The translations under genes were made by a program, and so were the position numbers. From positions 1 to 39,210 of the IMG/VR virus record IMGVR_UViG_3300036792_000213: a DNA stretch of 39,210 bases. One strand, 5' to 3'. The stretch is from a virus. Positions 22,606-33,100 of the stretch are shown here, in pieces. The notes beneath the pieces are model-generated. The model saw only the letters and a program-made list of their open reading frames with translations, searched no databases and was not told where the DNA came from. The first letter of the stretch is position 1. The number at the start of each line of letters is the position of its first letter.

Positions 22606-23016
22606 CTTCACCGCTACCAGGAGATATTCGAGGGCAAACTCCTCTGGTCAGGGCAGCATATAGAAGACTTCACGCTGCGCGAGATCTGCAACATGGTCTT
22701 CTACCACCACGTCAGTAATTTTCCTGTTCCGCAGAGCGAGGACGATCCCACGTTCGAGGAGCAGCTGGAGCTGTTTGAAGAGAACATAGGCCAGCGCGTG
22801 TCGGCTGAGGTTAAGGCTGAGAAGAAGATGCGTGCCCAGCTTATTGCCATGGGTATGGACCCGGACGCCAAGCCCGAGCTTTCTCCTGAACTGGCGGCTA
22901 AACTGGCAGAAGATGCTCTTAAGTCTGACCAGGACTACTTCTTCTCCGGTGCACTGGACTCCGGTAAGGAGATCAGGGGCAAACGTATTAAGCCAGGGGA
23001 CAACGACTTTGAATGA
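22576..23016 (+). CDS. Tail assembly chaperone extension, via -1 frameshift
   Basis: The second chaperone part, 146 residues after the shift, giving a predicted 285-residue fusion. The reading begins YRAVLSLLGWLHRYQEIF and continues FTLREICNMVFYHHVSNF. It then becomes strongly charged and helical (FEEQLELFEENIGQRV) and ends in KRIKPGDNDFE. This layout matches gpGT-type extensions in actinophages. An internal ATG at 22693 could give a shorter independent product, but the conserved-looking residues upstream argue for the fusion. Its end overlaps the following gene by 8 nt. The exact shift point is inferred. Confidence 0.72.
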   Translation, partial: YRAVLSLLGWLHRYQEIFEGKLLWSGQHIEDFTLREICNMVFYHHVSNFPVPQSEDDPTFEEQLELFEENIGQRVSAEVKAEKKMRAQLIAMGMDPDAKPELSPELAAKLAEDALKSDQDYFFSGALDSGKEIRGKRIKPGDNDFE

Positions 23017-23389
23017 CGTGTATATCCGCCAGCAGGCCGTAGACGAAATGTTTCGGGACATCGACGGCCCTATTGGTGACCTTATGCGCGACATAGCACA
23101 CCAGATTCAGAGAGTAGCTGTCGAAAAGGCACCTGTTCTGAATGCCCGTAACGTACGCAGCCTCAGGTCTACTGCTCTTCGCACCGCTGACGGCACTGTA
23201 AAGATCCCTGGTTACACCAAGAGGAACATCACGACCACAGTCGGCCATTCCAAGCTGCACAACGATTACGTATTCGGTGGTGCGAACGCTCCCGGTGACC
23301 CTGCTATCTTCCTTGAAGTTCCCGCTGAGCAGCTGCACCATAAGCACCCGTTCCTTACGACGGGCCTCTGGTCTGTACATGTCGAGTAA
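23009..23389 (+). CDS. HK97 gp10-like neck/tail-joining protein
   Basis: A 126-residue protein. A helical start (VYIRQQAVDEMFRDID; MRDIAHQIQRVAVEKAPV) is followed by an Arg/Ser/Thr-rich loop and beta strands ending in LTTGLWSVHVE. The VEKAPVLNARNVRSLRS pattern and the helical N-terminus resemble HK97 gp10-type proteins that help join tail and head. Such genes usually precede the tail terminator, so a position after the chaperones is unusual. The TTG start at 23009 is preferred since AGGGGA ends 8 nt upstream; GTG 23018 is the alternative. A tail-assembly role is likely; the exact role is uncertain. Confidence 0.5.
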   Translation: MNDVYIRQQAVDEMFRDIDGPIGDLMRDIAHQIQRVAVEKAPVLNARNVRSLRSTALRTADGTVKIPGYTKRNITTTVGHSKLHNDYVFGGANAPGDPAIFLEVPAEQLHHKHPFLTTGLWSVHVE

Positions 23390-23434
23390 TCCCGAATAGG
23401 CTGACCCTGACAGCAGCTCCTGAAGGAGAAATAC

Positions 23435-26400
23435 ATGGCGCGTTACCTTGGTGAAGCCCGTGTATCCGTGGTGCCCGATGCCGCCCGGTTCAAGCCTCAG
23501 GCTGAAGCTGCTGTAAAGAAAGCAACCGCCGGTCTTTCCGGAATGGTAAAACTGAATGTTGACCCTGGTCTCCGGGCTAAGCTGGATGCTCTTGTCAAGA
23601 AAGACAGTGCCGGGCTGTCGGCTGACGTAAAAGTAAAGCTTGATTCTAAGGGCTTCGATGCCGAACTGCTGGCACTGAAGGCAAAGACCGACGCACTTTC
23701 TAAGTCGCTGGGAAACCTTAAGCTCGGCGGTAACGCTGGTCCGGCCGGGGACTTCCTCAAGGCCACTCTAAAGCAGGCTAGCGAGCTGAGAACCGCGCTT
23801 GACAACGTGGGCGACTCGCAGGGGATTACCAGGGCTACGAGCCAGCTTGACAAGATGATCGCATCTTCTGACAAGATACGAACTGCTCTCAGCCAGACCA
23901 CTTTCGCTGAAGAAGAGGTAGGCAGGGCTGCTGCGAAGGCAGCTCAGGATGCTCAGGCAGCTTCAAGCAAAATAGTAGCCAGCACGAATAAGGTAGCAAC
24001 AGCAGAAGACAAGCTGGCAACTGCACAGAGCAAGGCATGGGCTACGTACGGCAAGAACCTCCTGGCTACCGAAAAACTGGAAGCAGAAAGGGCAAGGCAG
24101 GCCAACCTTGCCGCCGCTGCTACAAATAAGGTAGCAGTCAGTGCTAACCAGGCAGTAACAGCCACCGACAAGGCAGCAGAAGCACAGAGCAAGGCATGGG
24201 CTACTTACGGTAAGAACCTGCTGGCTACGGAGAAGCTGGAAGCGGACAGGGCAAGGGCTGCCAAAGCTGCCGATGCTGCTCAGACAGCTTCTATTAACAA
24301 GGCGGCGGCTGCCGCTAAGCAGTTTTCGAGTGAAGTCCGCAAGATCGGAATCAACGACAACGTTAAGATCAGGACATCACTCGACACCACCCTTGCCGAC
24401 TTCCAGCTTGCTAACCTGCGTATCAAGCTGGATACTCTCCGTACTAACGCGAAGGTAGGGCTGGACACCAAGGGCGCTGACGCTCAGGCTGTAGGTTTCC
24501 GCGAGAAGCTTAAGGCTCTGCTGGGCAGTGTTTCGGTCAAGGTAAAGGCGGTCAAGGACAACGCCAGCTTCAGCAGTATCCTGAGCTATATCCGGGGCAA
24601 GTTCGGAAGCGATGCGGGTAAGGCGGCAGCCGATGCAGGCGATAAGGCAGGGAAAAGCTTTGTCACTAAGCTGGCTGAATCAGCTGCGTTCCAGAATCCC
24701 GGTATAACTGCTGCGGTTGTCGCGGGCCTTGCAGCTCTTCCTGCTGCCGTGGGTGCGGTAGGCGTACTCAGCGGCATCGCCCTAGGTGCGAGCATCATAG
24801 GCAGTGCCCAGAAACTGATTACGTCGCAGCTCCAGAACAATCTCACTATCGGCCAGAAGCAGCTTACGGTAAGCACTGACCAGGCTACTATTGCACGGCT
24901 GAGCAATGTCAAGAAGCCGACGCCTCTTCAGCAGCAGCAGCTCGCCACCGCTCAGCAGAAGCTTCCCCTTGATCAGCAGGCCCTATTCCAGGCACAGAAC
25001 GCCAGCGCAGGTATCAGCCAGAAGCAGCTGCTGGCGTACCAGGCATCGTTCAACAGTCTTAACAACGCTATCGGCAGGCTGAAGGGCTCTTACCTCCAGT
25101 TTGCGGTTATAGCCAGCAAGCCTCTGCTCCAGCCCTTCATAAACGCAGCGGACTACCTGGGCAAGCAGCTCAGAGGACCGCTTGCCGTCGCGTTCCGCGA
25201 CCTGTTCACTGCCGTAGCCCCGCTGGTTAAGCCCGTAGAGATAGCTCTTCTAGAGATCGTAAAGGGCATTCTTCCCGGTATGACTTCGCTGCTGAACGCC
25301 GCCCGTGGGCCGCTGAGCGCCCTGTTCATCGGGTTCGGCAAGATCGTCGGCGTGAAGATAGGTGACTGGTTCAGGGCTGCTACCCCGTACATCAAGGCAT
25401 CCAGCAATTACTTCCTCGCCCTTGTCGGTGCTCTGGGTAACGTAGTTACCTGGCTGATCAAATTCGGCGGTGAGTCGGCTAAGGCATTCGGTGACCCGGC
25501 TCTTAAGGGATTCGGCCCGATCATCAAGGCGATTGCCAATGACATTCTTAAGCTGATCGTGCCTGCTTTCCAGGGCTGGATCGAAGTAATAGCTCCTATT
25601 TCCAAGATTCTCGGCTATATCCTGGTACCTCTTCTTAATTTCCTGGCTAACAATCCGGCTCTGGTCAAGGGTATTACCGAATTCGCAGCTGCCTGGTACC
25701 TGGCGGCTAAGGCTATCGCAATAGTAAACGTAGCTTTGAAACTGCTGTGGATTAATCCCCTGGGTGCTCCGTGGGTTGCCTTGGCTGCCGCTATCATCAT
25801 CGCCGCTGTACTTATCATCAAATACTGGGGTCCCATTTCCAGGTTCTTTATCAAGGTCTGGAAGGACATCTATTCCGGCTTTATTACTCCGTTCGTCAAC
25901 TTCTTCGCCAAGACGATTCCGACTACATTCAAAAATGCTGTTAACTGGGTGCAGAAGAACTTTATCGTCCCGTTCACCAACTTTTTCACCAAGACGATAC
26001 CGAATGCATTCAATGTCACGCTTAACTGGCTGAAGAAGAACTGGCCGCTGCTGCTGGGAATAATCGGCGGCCCGTTCGGTGCTGCTGTCGGCCTGGTTAT
26101 CAAGTACCACGCTCAGATCCTGAATGCTATTAAGGCAGCATGGGGCCGCATCGAGAATGTAATAACTGGTGTAGCCAAGCCTATAGGCTCAGTAATAGCA
26201 GGAGTATGGAACCAGGTATACAGAATAACTAAATCCGTATGGGGTGTAATTGTCAATGTAATTAAGGTTCCTGTACTTATCATCCTCGGCTTGATCGGTG
26301 AGCTGACAATCGGCGTACGCAATGCGTTCAACGCTGTATGGCCGTGGCTCGTCAATACCACCAGAACCGCCTGGGGTCACATCGAGAATGCGATAACCGG

Positions 26401-29400
26401 AGCTGTTAAGCCTATCGCCTCGATAGTAACAGGAGCATGGCACACTATTCAGGCTGCTACCGCTGCTGCCTGGAACTGGATTTTCAATACCAGCAAGACC
26501 ATCTGGGGTCACATCGAAAATGCGATAACCGGAATTGTTAAGCCCCTGGTTAGCTGGATCGAAGGTGCCTGGAATACCCTGAAGAATGCTACTGCCGCCG
26601 CCTGGAACTGGATCTATACCGCTACCAAGACTATCTGGGGTCACATCGAAAATGTGATAACCGGAATTGTTAAGCCTATGGTTAGCTGGATCATCGGTGC
26701 CTGGAACACACTGAAAAATGCTACTGCCGCCGCCTGGAACTGGATCTCTACTACCAGCAAAAATATCTGGACCGGCATAAAGAATATTGTCATCGGTATT
26801 GTCAAGGCGCTCTGGTCGGCAATTAACGGTCAGTGGAATAGTCTCAAGACTATTACTCAGAATGCCTTCAACATTGTTCATGACTACATTGTCAACCCGC
26901 TTACAAAGGCATGGAACTGGATTAAGAATACTTTCGTTTCCGGCGTGAAATCTGCATTCAGCGGGCTGGTAAGCGGGGTAAAGTCGATCTGGGCAGGGCT
27001 GAAAGGTGTCGTTGCCGGGCCTGTGATCGCCGTGGACAAGATCTGGAACTCCTTTGCCGGGTTCGTTAACAAGGGCCTTTCCATCTTCGGCATCCATAAG
27101 GGCCTGCCTACTAACGCTCCCACCAACTTCGCCCGAGGCGGTAAGGTGCCCGGATTTGCTCCTGGCTCCGACACTGTTAACGCCCGGCTGTCCCCTGGCG
27201 AGTACGTCCTTAACCCCACGGCAGCCCGTGCTATCGGGCACAGAACACTGGACAGGCTTAACGCTTCCGCACGCCCTGGCCTCAGCCTCCGCACGCACCC
27301 GGCGAAGTTTGCCAGCGGCGGATCGGTCACAGCAGGATACGTCAACCCCATTCCGGCAGGAGCCACCCCGGAGCGTATCGACCAGGGTGTTGACTTCGCA
27401 GGCAACGGGCCGATCAAGGCAATCGGCGCTGGCACGATCCTTGAAACCAGTGGTGCTGGCTGGCCTGGCGGCCCTTACATGTCCTACCGCCTGAACAACG
27501 GTGCTCTCGCCGGTCTGGACGTGTACGTCGCAGAGAACATCCGTCCTACAGTCAGAGCCGGACAGGCAGTCAAGGCCGGTGAAACGATCGCCAACATGTT
27601 CAACGGCGGTACCGGAATTGAAACGGGCTTCGCTGCCCCCGGCGGCTCTATCCCGCTTTCCCAGACTGCTGCTGCTGGCTCTATCTCCGGAGGAAACCTG
27701 CCGGGAAACGGGGCGACGAAGGTCGGTATCCTGTTCGATGAACTTTTGCAGGCACTGGGTGCCCCTCGCGCTCCCAACTACCCGGCAGCAGGCGTAGCCG
27801 GAGGAGGCGGAAAGCTCCCCGGTAACCTCAACAACGTCGGCAGCGGCAGCGGCGGCAATGCCCTGCTTAACCTGGTAAAGGCTATCGGCAGCGGCGCACT
27901 TGGAGTTATAGGATCTGTCCTTACAAGCCTCGCTCAGGCAGCACTGAGCGGAATTGAAGGTCTTCTCACAACTGGACTGAGCCACATTCCCGGCCAGGGG
28001 CCGTTCCACGACCTCCCGATTGAGGTAGTAACGGAGATCATCAATGCGGCCAAGGGCAAGCTAACCGGCAATCAGAATAACTACACGCAGGTTTCTGGTG
28101 GAACTGGCCCGCCGGGAGGAGCTACCGGATCTAGGCTCGCTAACGCTCAGCAGGGTTATCAGTACCTGCTGAAGAACCTGTTCGGAGGTAATAAGACAGC
28201 GGCAGCCGGAGCAGTAGCCTCTATTGACGGAGAGTCCCTGTGGAACCCGTTCGCTCAGGGTACTGGTGGCCGTGGTCTTATCGGCTGGACACCACCGGGC
28301 ACTATTTCTAATGCAGACTTCAGCGGCGGCATGAAGACCCAGCTCCCGGCTGTCCTGAGATTCGTTACCAACAGCGGAGACTCCGGGGTTATTGCCCAGA
28401 TGTTCCGGGCTACCACTATTAACCAGGCTGCCCAGGAGTGGGACCACGGTGTTGAGCGTGCAGGTATTAACGACGTTCACCCGGCAGGTCTGGCTCTGGC
28501 TAAGCAGGTATCTGGACTCGCTAATGCAAGAGGTGGTATGATCCCCGGCCGGGGAGCAGCACATTATGCGTCCGGCGGCCTGGTCAGCGCTTCCGCCCTG
28601 GCTAAGGACCAGTCTTCTGAGGTAGGAGCCTTCGGTACTCTGTCCGGAGCCACCAGGGCGCTTCTCGCTCATCCGAATTCCTACGCCAAGAGCCACAAGG
28701 CATCTCTCACCAGCGAACTGGCTACGATTACCAAGCGTCAGCAGGCCGAAGCTGCCGCCTACAAGGCGCTGTCCGGTAAGGGTTTCACTAAGAGCAACTT
28801 GTCGAAGTTCGGGTCGGCTGCTAAGTCCGAGCTGACCACCAGCGGCGACAAGATCCTGTCCACAGCTGAAGTGAAGCAGACCGGAGCACTCGGCAGCGTG
28901 CTAAAGGCAATTATCGGTGAATCAGCACTTTCTCTCCCAGTATCAGGAGGCGGAAACACAGGAATTCCCAGTGCCGCTACCCTGGCTAAGGAACAGGCCG
29001 CAGAAAAAGCTGCCTACAACAGCCTGGTAGCCGCCACCCGCTCCGCTCTCGCCCATCCGACTGCCTTCGTGAAGGCGCACAAGGCGACCCTGACCGGAGA
29101 ACTGGCTACGCTCGAAAAGAGGCAGGCCACCGAACAGGCCGCTTATGCACTGCTGTCGGGCAAGGGCCTGACCAAGAGCAACTTCTCTAAGTTCGTGTCG
29201 GGAGTAAAGTCTGAGCTTACTACGGACAAGGACCAGGCTCTTACCGGCGCGGAAGCTGTCCTGACCGCTAAAATGGCCGACACACTGGACGCGATACTCG
29301 GCGTCGCCGGTCCAGCAGTTCCTGGTACTAGCGGCAGCACTGGCAGCACGAAGAAGATCGTAGTTCCCCGTACCAACGTGATCGGACTGGCCCGGAACCA

Positions 29401-30169
29401 GGCGGCCGAAAATGTCTCCTACGATAACTTGCTTGCCGCCGCCGCAGCGAAGAACATTCCGCCCGGCGGAAATCTGGGTCTGCTGAAGACCAGGGAGAAA
29501 ATAGAGCAGGCATCCTATTTCCCGTTGACGGGTACGAACGGGCTGAGTAAGGCAAATCTGGCGAAGTACACCAATAATCTTAAGTCGGTACTGTCGGTTG
29601 CTAAGAACAAGTCTTTCTCCCAGTCCCTCCCGGCAGAGACCACAGCGCTTGCGAAGACGCTGAACATGCTGCTGGCAGTCATTGCCGGAGGAACGGCTAC
29701 CATCGGAGGAAAGGGGGTTTCTGTCAATGCACTGAAGAAAGTAAGCTCCTCCGTAAATCCCGTTGCGAACCTGGTCAGCGGCCTGACATCGGCGCAGTAC
29801 GGCTCGGATCTGAAGTCGGTTCACGGTATTTCCCTGGCAACTATCCGGAAGAACCCGGCACTAAGCCATATCTGGCATCTGCTGCACTTGCAGCATGAGG
29901 CCGACATCGGAAAGAAGCTGGCCCACGGCGGCCCGGTATTCGACAACGGCGGAATTCTCAAGCCGGGTGCTAACCTTGTTTACAACCACACCGGCAAGCC
30001 GGAGCACGTGGTACCGAAGAATAAGGTAAGCAGCCAGACTGTAACCCTGGAATTTGCCAGCGGCGGCGGCAGTGAATTTGATCAGTTTATGATGACAATG
30101 CTGCGCCGGTACGTTAGGGTAAAGGGCGGCGGGAACGTTCAGAAAGCGTTCGGGAAGCAGGGAGCTTAG
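23435..30169 (+). CDS. Tape measure protein with M23-like and lysozyme domains
   Basis: A 2244-residue tape measure. The N-terminus is coiled-coil and Ala/Lys-rich, with a tandem copy of AQSKAWATYGKNLLATEKLE (near residues 200 and 250). Hydrophobic segments lie near 421-456 and 753-799. Trp-rich 44-residue repeats (IWGHIENVITGIVKP type) span about 889-1139. At 1298-1409 is an M23-like domain (DQGVDFAG; GIETGFA) that lacks the usual HxxxD and HLH zinc ligands. At 1559-1696 is a phage lysozyme2-like domain with Glu in DGESLWNPFAQG. Three repeats of about 115 residues follow (1720-2089). At the usual 1.5 angstrom per residue, the tail would be roughly 340 nm. TGAAGGAG precedes the ATG. Confidence 0.9.
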   Translation: MARYLGEARVSVVPDAARFKPQAEAAVKKATAGLSGMVKLNVDPGLRAKLDALVKKDSAGLSADVKVKLDSKGFDAELLALKAKTDALSKSLGNLKLGGNAGPAGDFLKATLKQASELRTALDNVGDSQGITRATSQLDKMIASSDKIRTALSQTTFAEEEVGRAAAKAAQDAQAASSKIVASTNKVATAEDKLATAQSKAWATYGKNLLATEKLEAERARQANLAAAATNKVAVSANQAVTATDKAAEAQSKAWATYGKNLLATEKLEADRARAAKAADAAQTASINKAAAAAKQFSSEVRKIGINDNVKIRTSLDTTLADFQLANLRIKLDTLRTNAKVGLDTKGADAQAVGFREKLKALLGSVSVKVKAVKDNASFSSILSYIRGKFGSDAGKAAADAGDKAGKSFVTKLAESAAFQNPGITAAVVAGLAALPAAVGAVGVLSGIALGASIIGSAQKLITSQLQNNLTIGQKQLTVSTDQATIARLSNVKKPTPLQQQQLATAQQKLPLDQQALFQAQNASAGISQKQLLAYQASFNSLNNAIGRLKGSYLQFAVIASKPLLQPFINAADYLGKQLRGPLAVAFRDLFTAVAPLVKPVEIALLEIVKGILPGMTSLLNAARGPLSALFIGFGKIVGVKIGDWFRAATPYIKASSNYFLALVGALGNVVTWLIKFGGESAKAFGDPALKGFGPIIKAIANDILKLIVPAFQGWIEVIAPISKILGYILVPLLNFLANNPALVKGITEFAAAWYLAAKAIAIVNVALKLLWINPLGAPWVALAAAIIIAAVLIIKYWGPISRFFIKVWKDIYSGFITPFVNFFAKTIPTTFKNAVNWVQKNFIVPFTNFFTKTIPNAFNVTLNWLKKNWPLLLGIIGGPFGAAVGLVIKYHAQILNAIKAAWGRIENVITGVAKPIGSVIAGVWNQVYRITKSVWGVIVNVIKVPVLIILGLIGELTIGVRNAFNAVWPWLVNTTRTAWGHIENAITGAVKPIASIVTGAWHTIQAATAAAWNWIFNTSKTIWGHIENAITGIVKPLVSWIEGAWNTLKNATAAAWNWIYTATKTIWGHIENVITGIVKPMVSWIIGAWNTLKNATAAAWNWISTTSKNIWTGIKNIVIGIVKALWSAINGQWNSLKTITQNAFNIVHDYIVNPLTKAWNWIKNTFVSGVKSAFSGLVSGVKSIWAGLKGVVAGPVIAVDKIWNSFAGFVNKGLSIFGIHKGLPTNAPTNFARGGKVPGFAPGSDTVNARLSPGEYVLNPTAARAIGHRTLDRLNASARPGLSLRTHPAKFASGGSVTAGYVNPIPAGATPERIDQGVDFAGNGPIKAIGAGTILETSGAGWPGGPYMSYRLNNGALAGLDVYVAENIRPTVRAGQAVKAGETIANMFNGGTGIETGFAAPGGSIPLSQTAAAGSISGGNLPGNGATKVGILFDELLQALGAPRAPNYPAAGVAGGGGKLPGNLNNVGSGSGGNALLNLVKAIGSGALGVIGSVLTSLAQAALSGIEGLLTTGLSHIPGQGPFHDLPIEVVTEIINAAKGKLTGNQNNYTQVSGGTGPPGGATGSRLANAQQGYQYLLKNLFGGNKTAAAGAVASIDGESLWNPFAQGTGGRGLIGWTPPGTISNADFSGGMKTQLPAVLRFVTNSGDSGVIAQMFRATTINQAAQEWDHGVERAGINDVHPAGLALAKQVSGLANARGGMIPGRGAAHYASGGLVSASALAKDQSSEVGAFGTLSGATRALLAHPNSYAKSHKASLTSELATITKRQQAEAAAYKALSGKGFTKSNLSKFGSAAKSELTTSGDKILSTAEVKQTGALGSVLKAIIGESALSLPVSGGGNTGIPSAATLAKEQAAEKAAYNSLVAATRSALAHPTAFVKAHKATLTGELATLEKRQATEQAAYALLSGKGLTKSNFSKFVSGVKSELTTDKDQALTGAEAVLTAKMADTLDAILGVAGPAVPGTSGSTGSTKKIVVPRTNVIGLARNQAAENVSYDNLLAAAAAKNIPPGGNLGLLKTREKIEQASYFPLTGTNGLSKANLAKYTNNLKSVLSVAKNKSFSQSLPAETTALAKTLNMLLAVIAGGTATIGGKGVSVNALKKVSSSVNPVANLVSGLTSAQYGSDLKSVHGISLATIRKNPALSHIWHLLHLQHEADIGKKLAHGGPVFDNGGILKPGANLVYNHTGKPEHVVPKNKVSSQTVTLEFASGGGSEFDQFMMTMLRRYVRVKGGGNVQKAFGKQGA
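26501..26764 (+). repeat. 132-bp Trp-rich tandem repeat in tape measure
   Basis: Two copies in 132-bp register (26501 and 26633), with an earlier degenerate copy, encode 44-residue units beginning IWGHIENxITGIVKP and ending AAAWNWI. They are nearly identical at DNA level. Confidence 0.85.
28591..29700 (+). repeat. Three diverged 115-residue repeats in tape measure
   Basis: Units start near 28591, 28970 and 29377. Each has an LAKDQ/LAKEQ/LARNQ opening, a middle KRQQAEAAAYKALSGKG-like segment and a K-S-x-L-S-x-F/T ending. The third is the most diverged. Confidence 0.75.
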
Positions 30170-33100
30170 TGGCAACTGTTAACGGTGCGTTTACCGCCGC
30201 AGTAACCGCCCAGGCTGCTTTCGCTGGCCAGAAGATAATAACCAGTGGCTTCCCGCATCACCAGCTGAATGCAAAAGTAGAGCTGCTGGTAAACACGACG
30301 TGGACCGACATTACTCACTACGTCCTGGTCCGTGACGACCTTACTATGGTGATAGGCCGCCCTGACGAAGCGTCTTCTATGAACGCGTCAACGCTGACGG
30401 TCACCCTGAAGAACACAGACGGCCGGTTCACCCCTGACAATTCCTCCGGAGCTTACTACCCGTACGTCCAGCTCAATACCCAGATTCGGGTAAGCGTCAC
30501 CGACAACTCCGTAACAGGAGTGGCGTACACCGGCTACCGTTTCTGGGGTGAGGTAAGCGAATGGCCGCCGCAGTGGGACCCGACCGGCAAAGATGTCTAC
30601 GCTACCATCAGCGCTTCCGGTATCTGGCGCAGGCTTAGCCAGTCCACCACTACCATCGGCTCGCCGTACACGCGGTACACCAAGAGCCTGGCTAACGTAG
30701 CCGCGTACTGGCCGATGGAAGACGGTCAGGGTGCTACGACTTTCGCTACGCTGGTCCCGGCTACGTCGAATGCGATGACGATGGTCACCACCAACGGGTC
30801 GCCTAGCCTTGCATCCTGTTCTGCGTTTCCCGGCTCTGACGCTATTCCCCAGCTGAGTGGTGCTGAGTTCAACGGGCAGATTACGTCGTCCAGTCACCCC
30901 AGTCATATCTTCTTCCGGCACGCTATGTTCGTCCAGGGCGGCGGGGACTCGGGAGTAACAGCTGGCCAGGTAGTTTCCAAGCTGCACACCGCAGGCACGG
31001 TAGCGACTATAGAAGTAGGTCTTGCCTCGGCTGCTGGCGGCGGCCCGATAACTATCACCGGGTACAACGGGTCCAACTCGGTACTGTTCACCGGCTCGAT
31101 CACGGCAAATATCTGGGGTATTCCGTACCTGGTGCAGGTCAGCCTCGACCAGGTAAGCAGCAATGTGCAGTGGGAAATGCGCCTGATTATCCCCAACACG
31201 AATGTTGACGCCGGTACAGTCCGGGGCCTGGTTCCCGGTACCGTCGATGACGCAACCGTAGTTATCTTCAACAACAACGCTGCGTTCCAGGGAGTTTCAG
31301 TAGGGCAGGCGTCCGTGATCTACGGTGACCCGTCAATTGCTACCGCTGCATACGCACTGGGCGGCTGGAACGGCGAGAACGCACTGACCCGTTTCCAGAG
31401 AATCTGCACCGAACAGGGAATACCCACGGCGGCCATTGGTTCCACTAGCACCACCATGGGACCGCAGCTCGATGACACTCTGGTTAACGTACTACAGACT
31501 GTAGAAGATACTGACGGCGGCCTGATCTACGAAACTCAGAACATGTTCGGCCTGGGTTACCGCACAATGTCCAGTCTTCAGAACCAGACTTCAGCGCTGA
31601 CTCTGAACTACGCATCGCAGCAGGTAGGACAGCCGCTAGCCCCGGTAAACGACGATGCGCTGGTCCGTAACGACATCACGCTGACTAACTACGACGGCTA
31701 CGCGGTAAGAGTATTCCTGCAAAACGGTGCCCGGTCCCTGAACCCTCCGCCTAACGGTGTCGGCAGCGGCTATTCGTACAGCCGGAATACTAACAGCACC
31801 AGCCATACCCAGGTAAACGCTCTCGGCAGCCAGATCCTGAATACAGGCACGGTCGCGCAAAACAGGTACCCCAATGTCACCGTCAACCTGGCCCGCGTGA
31901 CAACCGCGCCTTTGTTCAACTCTGCTCCCGCCATGCGGGAAGGCGACTACCTCCAGATCACCAACATGCCCTCGTTCGGCGGCCTTGCTACGCAGAAGCA
32001 GCTCGTGTGGGGCTGGACCGAGACAATTAACGACTACACCTGGAACCTCGTCTACAACACCATTCCCGAAGCCCCCTGGGAATCCAGCTTCAACCCTGGT
32101 ACGTCCGCTACAGGTCAGGTTCCAGGTGCTCCGATAACAGCCGGGCAGTCGAATACCGTCACCGGAGCACAGATAGCCGAAGGCGCTATCATCGGCAGCA
32201 ACATCGCCACCGGAGGCGTAACAGGCAGCAACATTGCCACTGCGGCAATCACTGCTGTTAACATTGCAGACGCTACTATCACGGGTACGCAGATTGCCGC
32301 TGGTGGTATCGGTGCTACGAACATTGCCAACGCGTCTATCACTGCTGCGCAGATCGCCAACGCTACTATTACCAGCACGCAGATCAGCGGCTCGGCTAAC
32401 ATCACCGGCTCCCAGATAGCCAGCGCGACAATCACCGGCAGCAACATGGTCAACGCCACCATCACTGCCACGCAGATAGCCAATGCTACTATCACGGGTG
32501 CGAAGCTGGTCAGCGGCACTATTACTGCCACGCAGATAGCCAACGCCACGATCACAGGCTCGAACCTGGTAAACGGCACGATCACCGCCACGCAGATAGC
32601 TTCCGCAACTATCACCAGCTCGCAGATCAGCTCCAGCGCAGGTATCACCGGATCTCAGATTGCCTCCGGTACGATCGCCGCCGGTAACATCACCAACGCT
32701 ACGATTACGAACACGCAGATCGCGAGCGGTACGATCACCGGGTCGAATATTGGGGCTTCGACTATTACCGGCTCGAACATGGCTAATGCCACGATCACCA
32801 ACGTCCAGATTTCCAACGGCACGATCACCACCACGCAGATCAGCAACTCAGCTAACATCACCGGAACGCAGATAGCTACAGGAACAGTAGCAGGAAGCAA
32901 CATCGCCGCCGGAACTATCACCGCGTCCAACATCGCCGCCGGAACTATCACCGCTACGCAAATTGCCGCAAACACGATCACAGCAGGCAAACTGGTAGGC
33001 GGAATCGTAGTAGCCGGTATCGTAGACGCGACTACTATTACCGGCGCTAGCATCGTCACGGACGGAGCTACCGGGCAGTTCCTGATTTACTCCGGCACTC

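Noticed and set aside
26189-28009. A 606-codon open frame on the minus strand inside the tape measure gene
   Set aside because: It lies wholly antisense to a well-supported gene with recognisable domains, shows no family motif and has the biased composition expected from the antisense of repetitive coding DNA.
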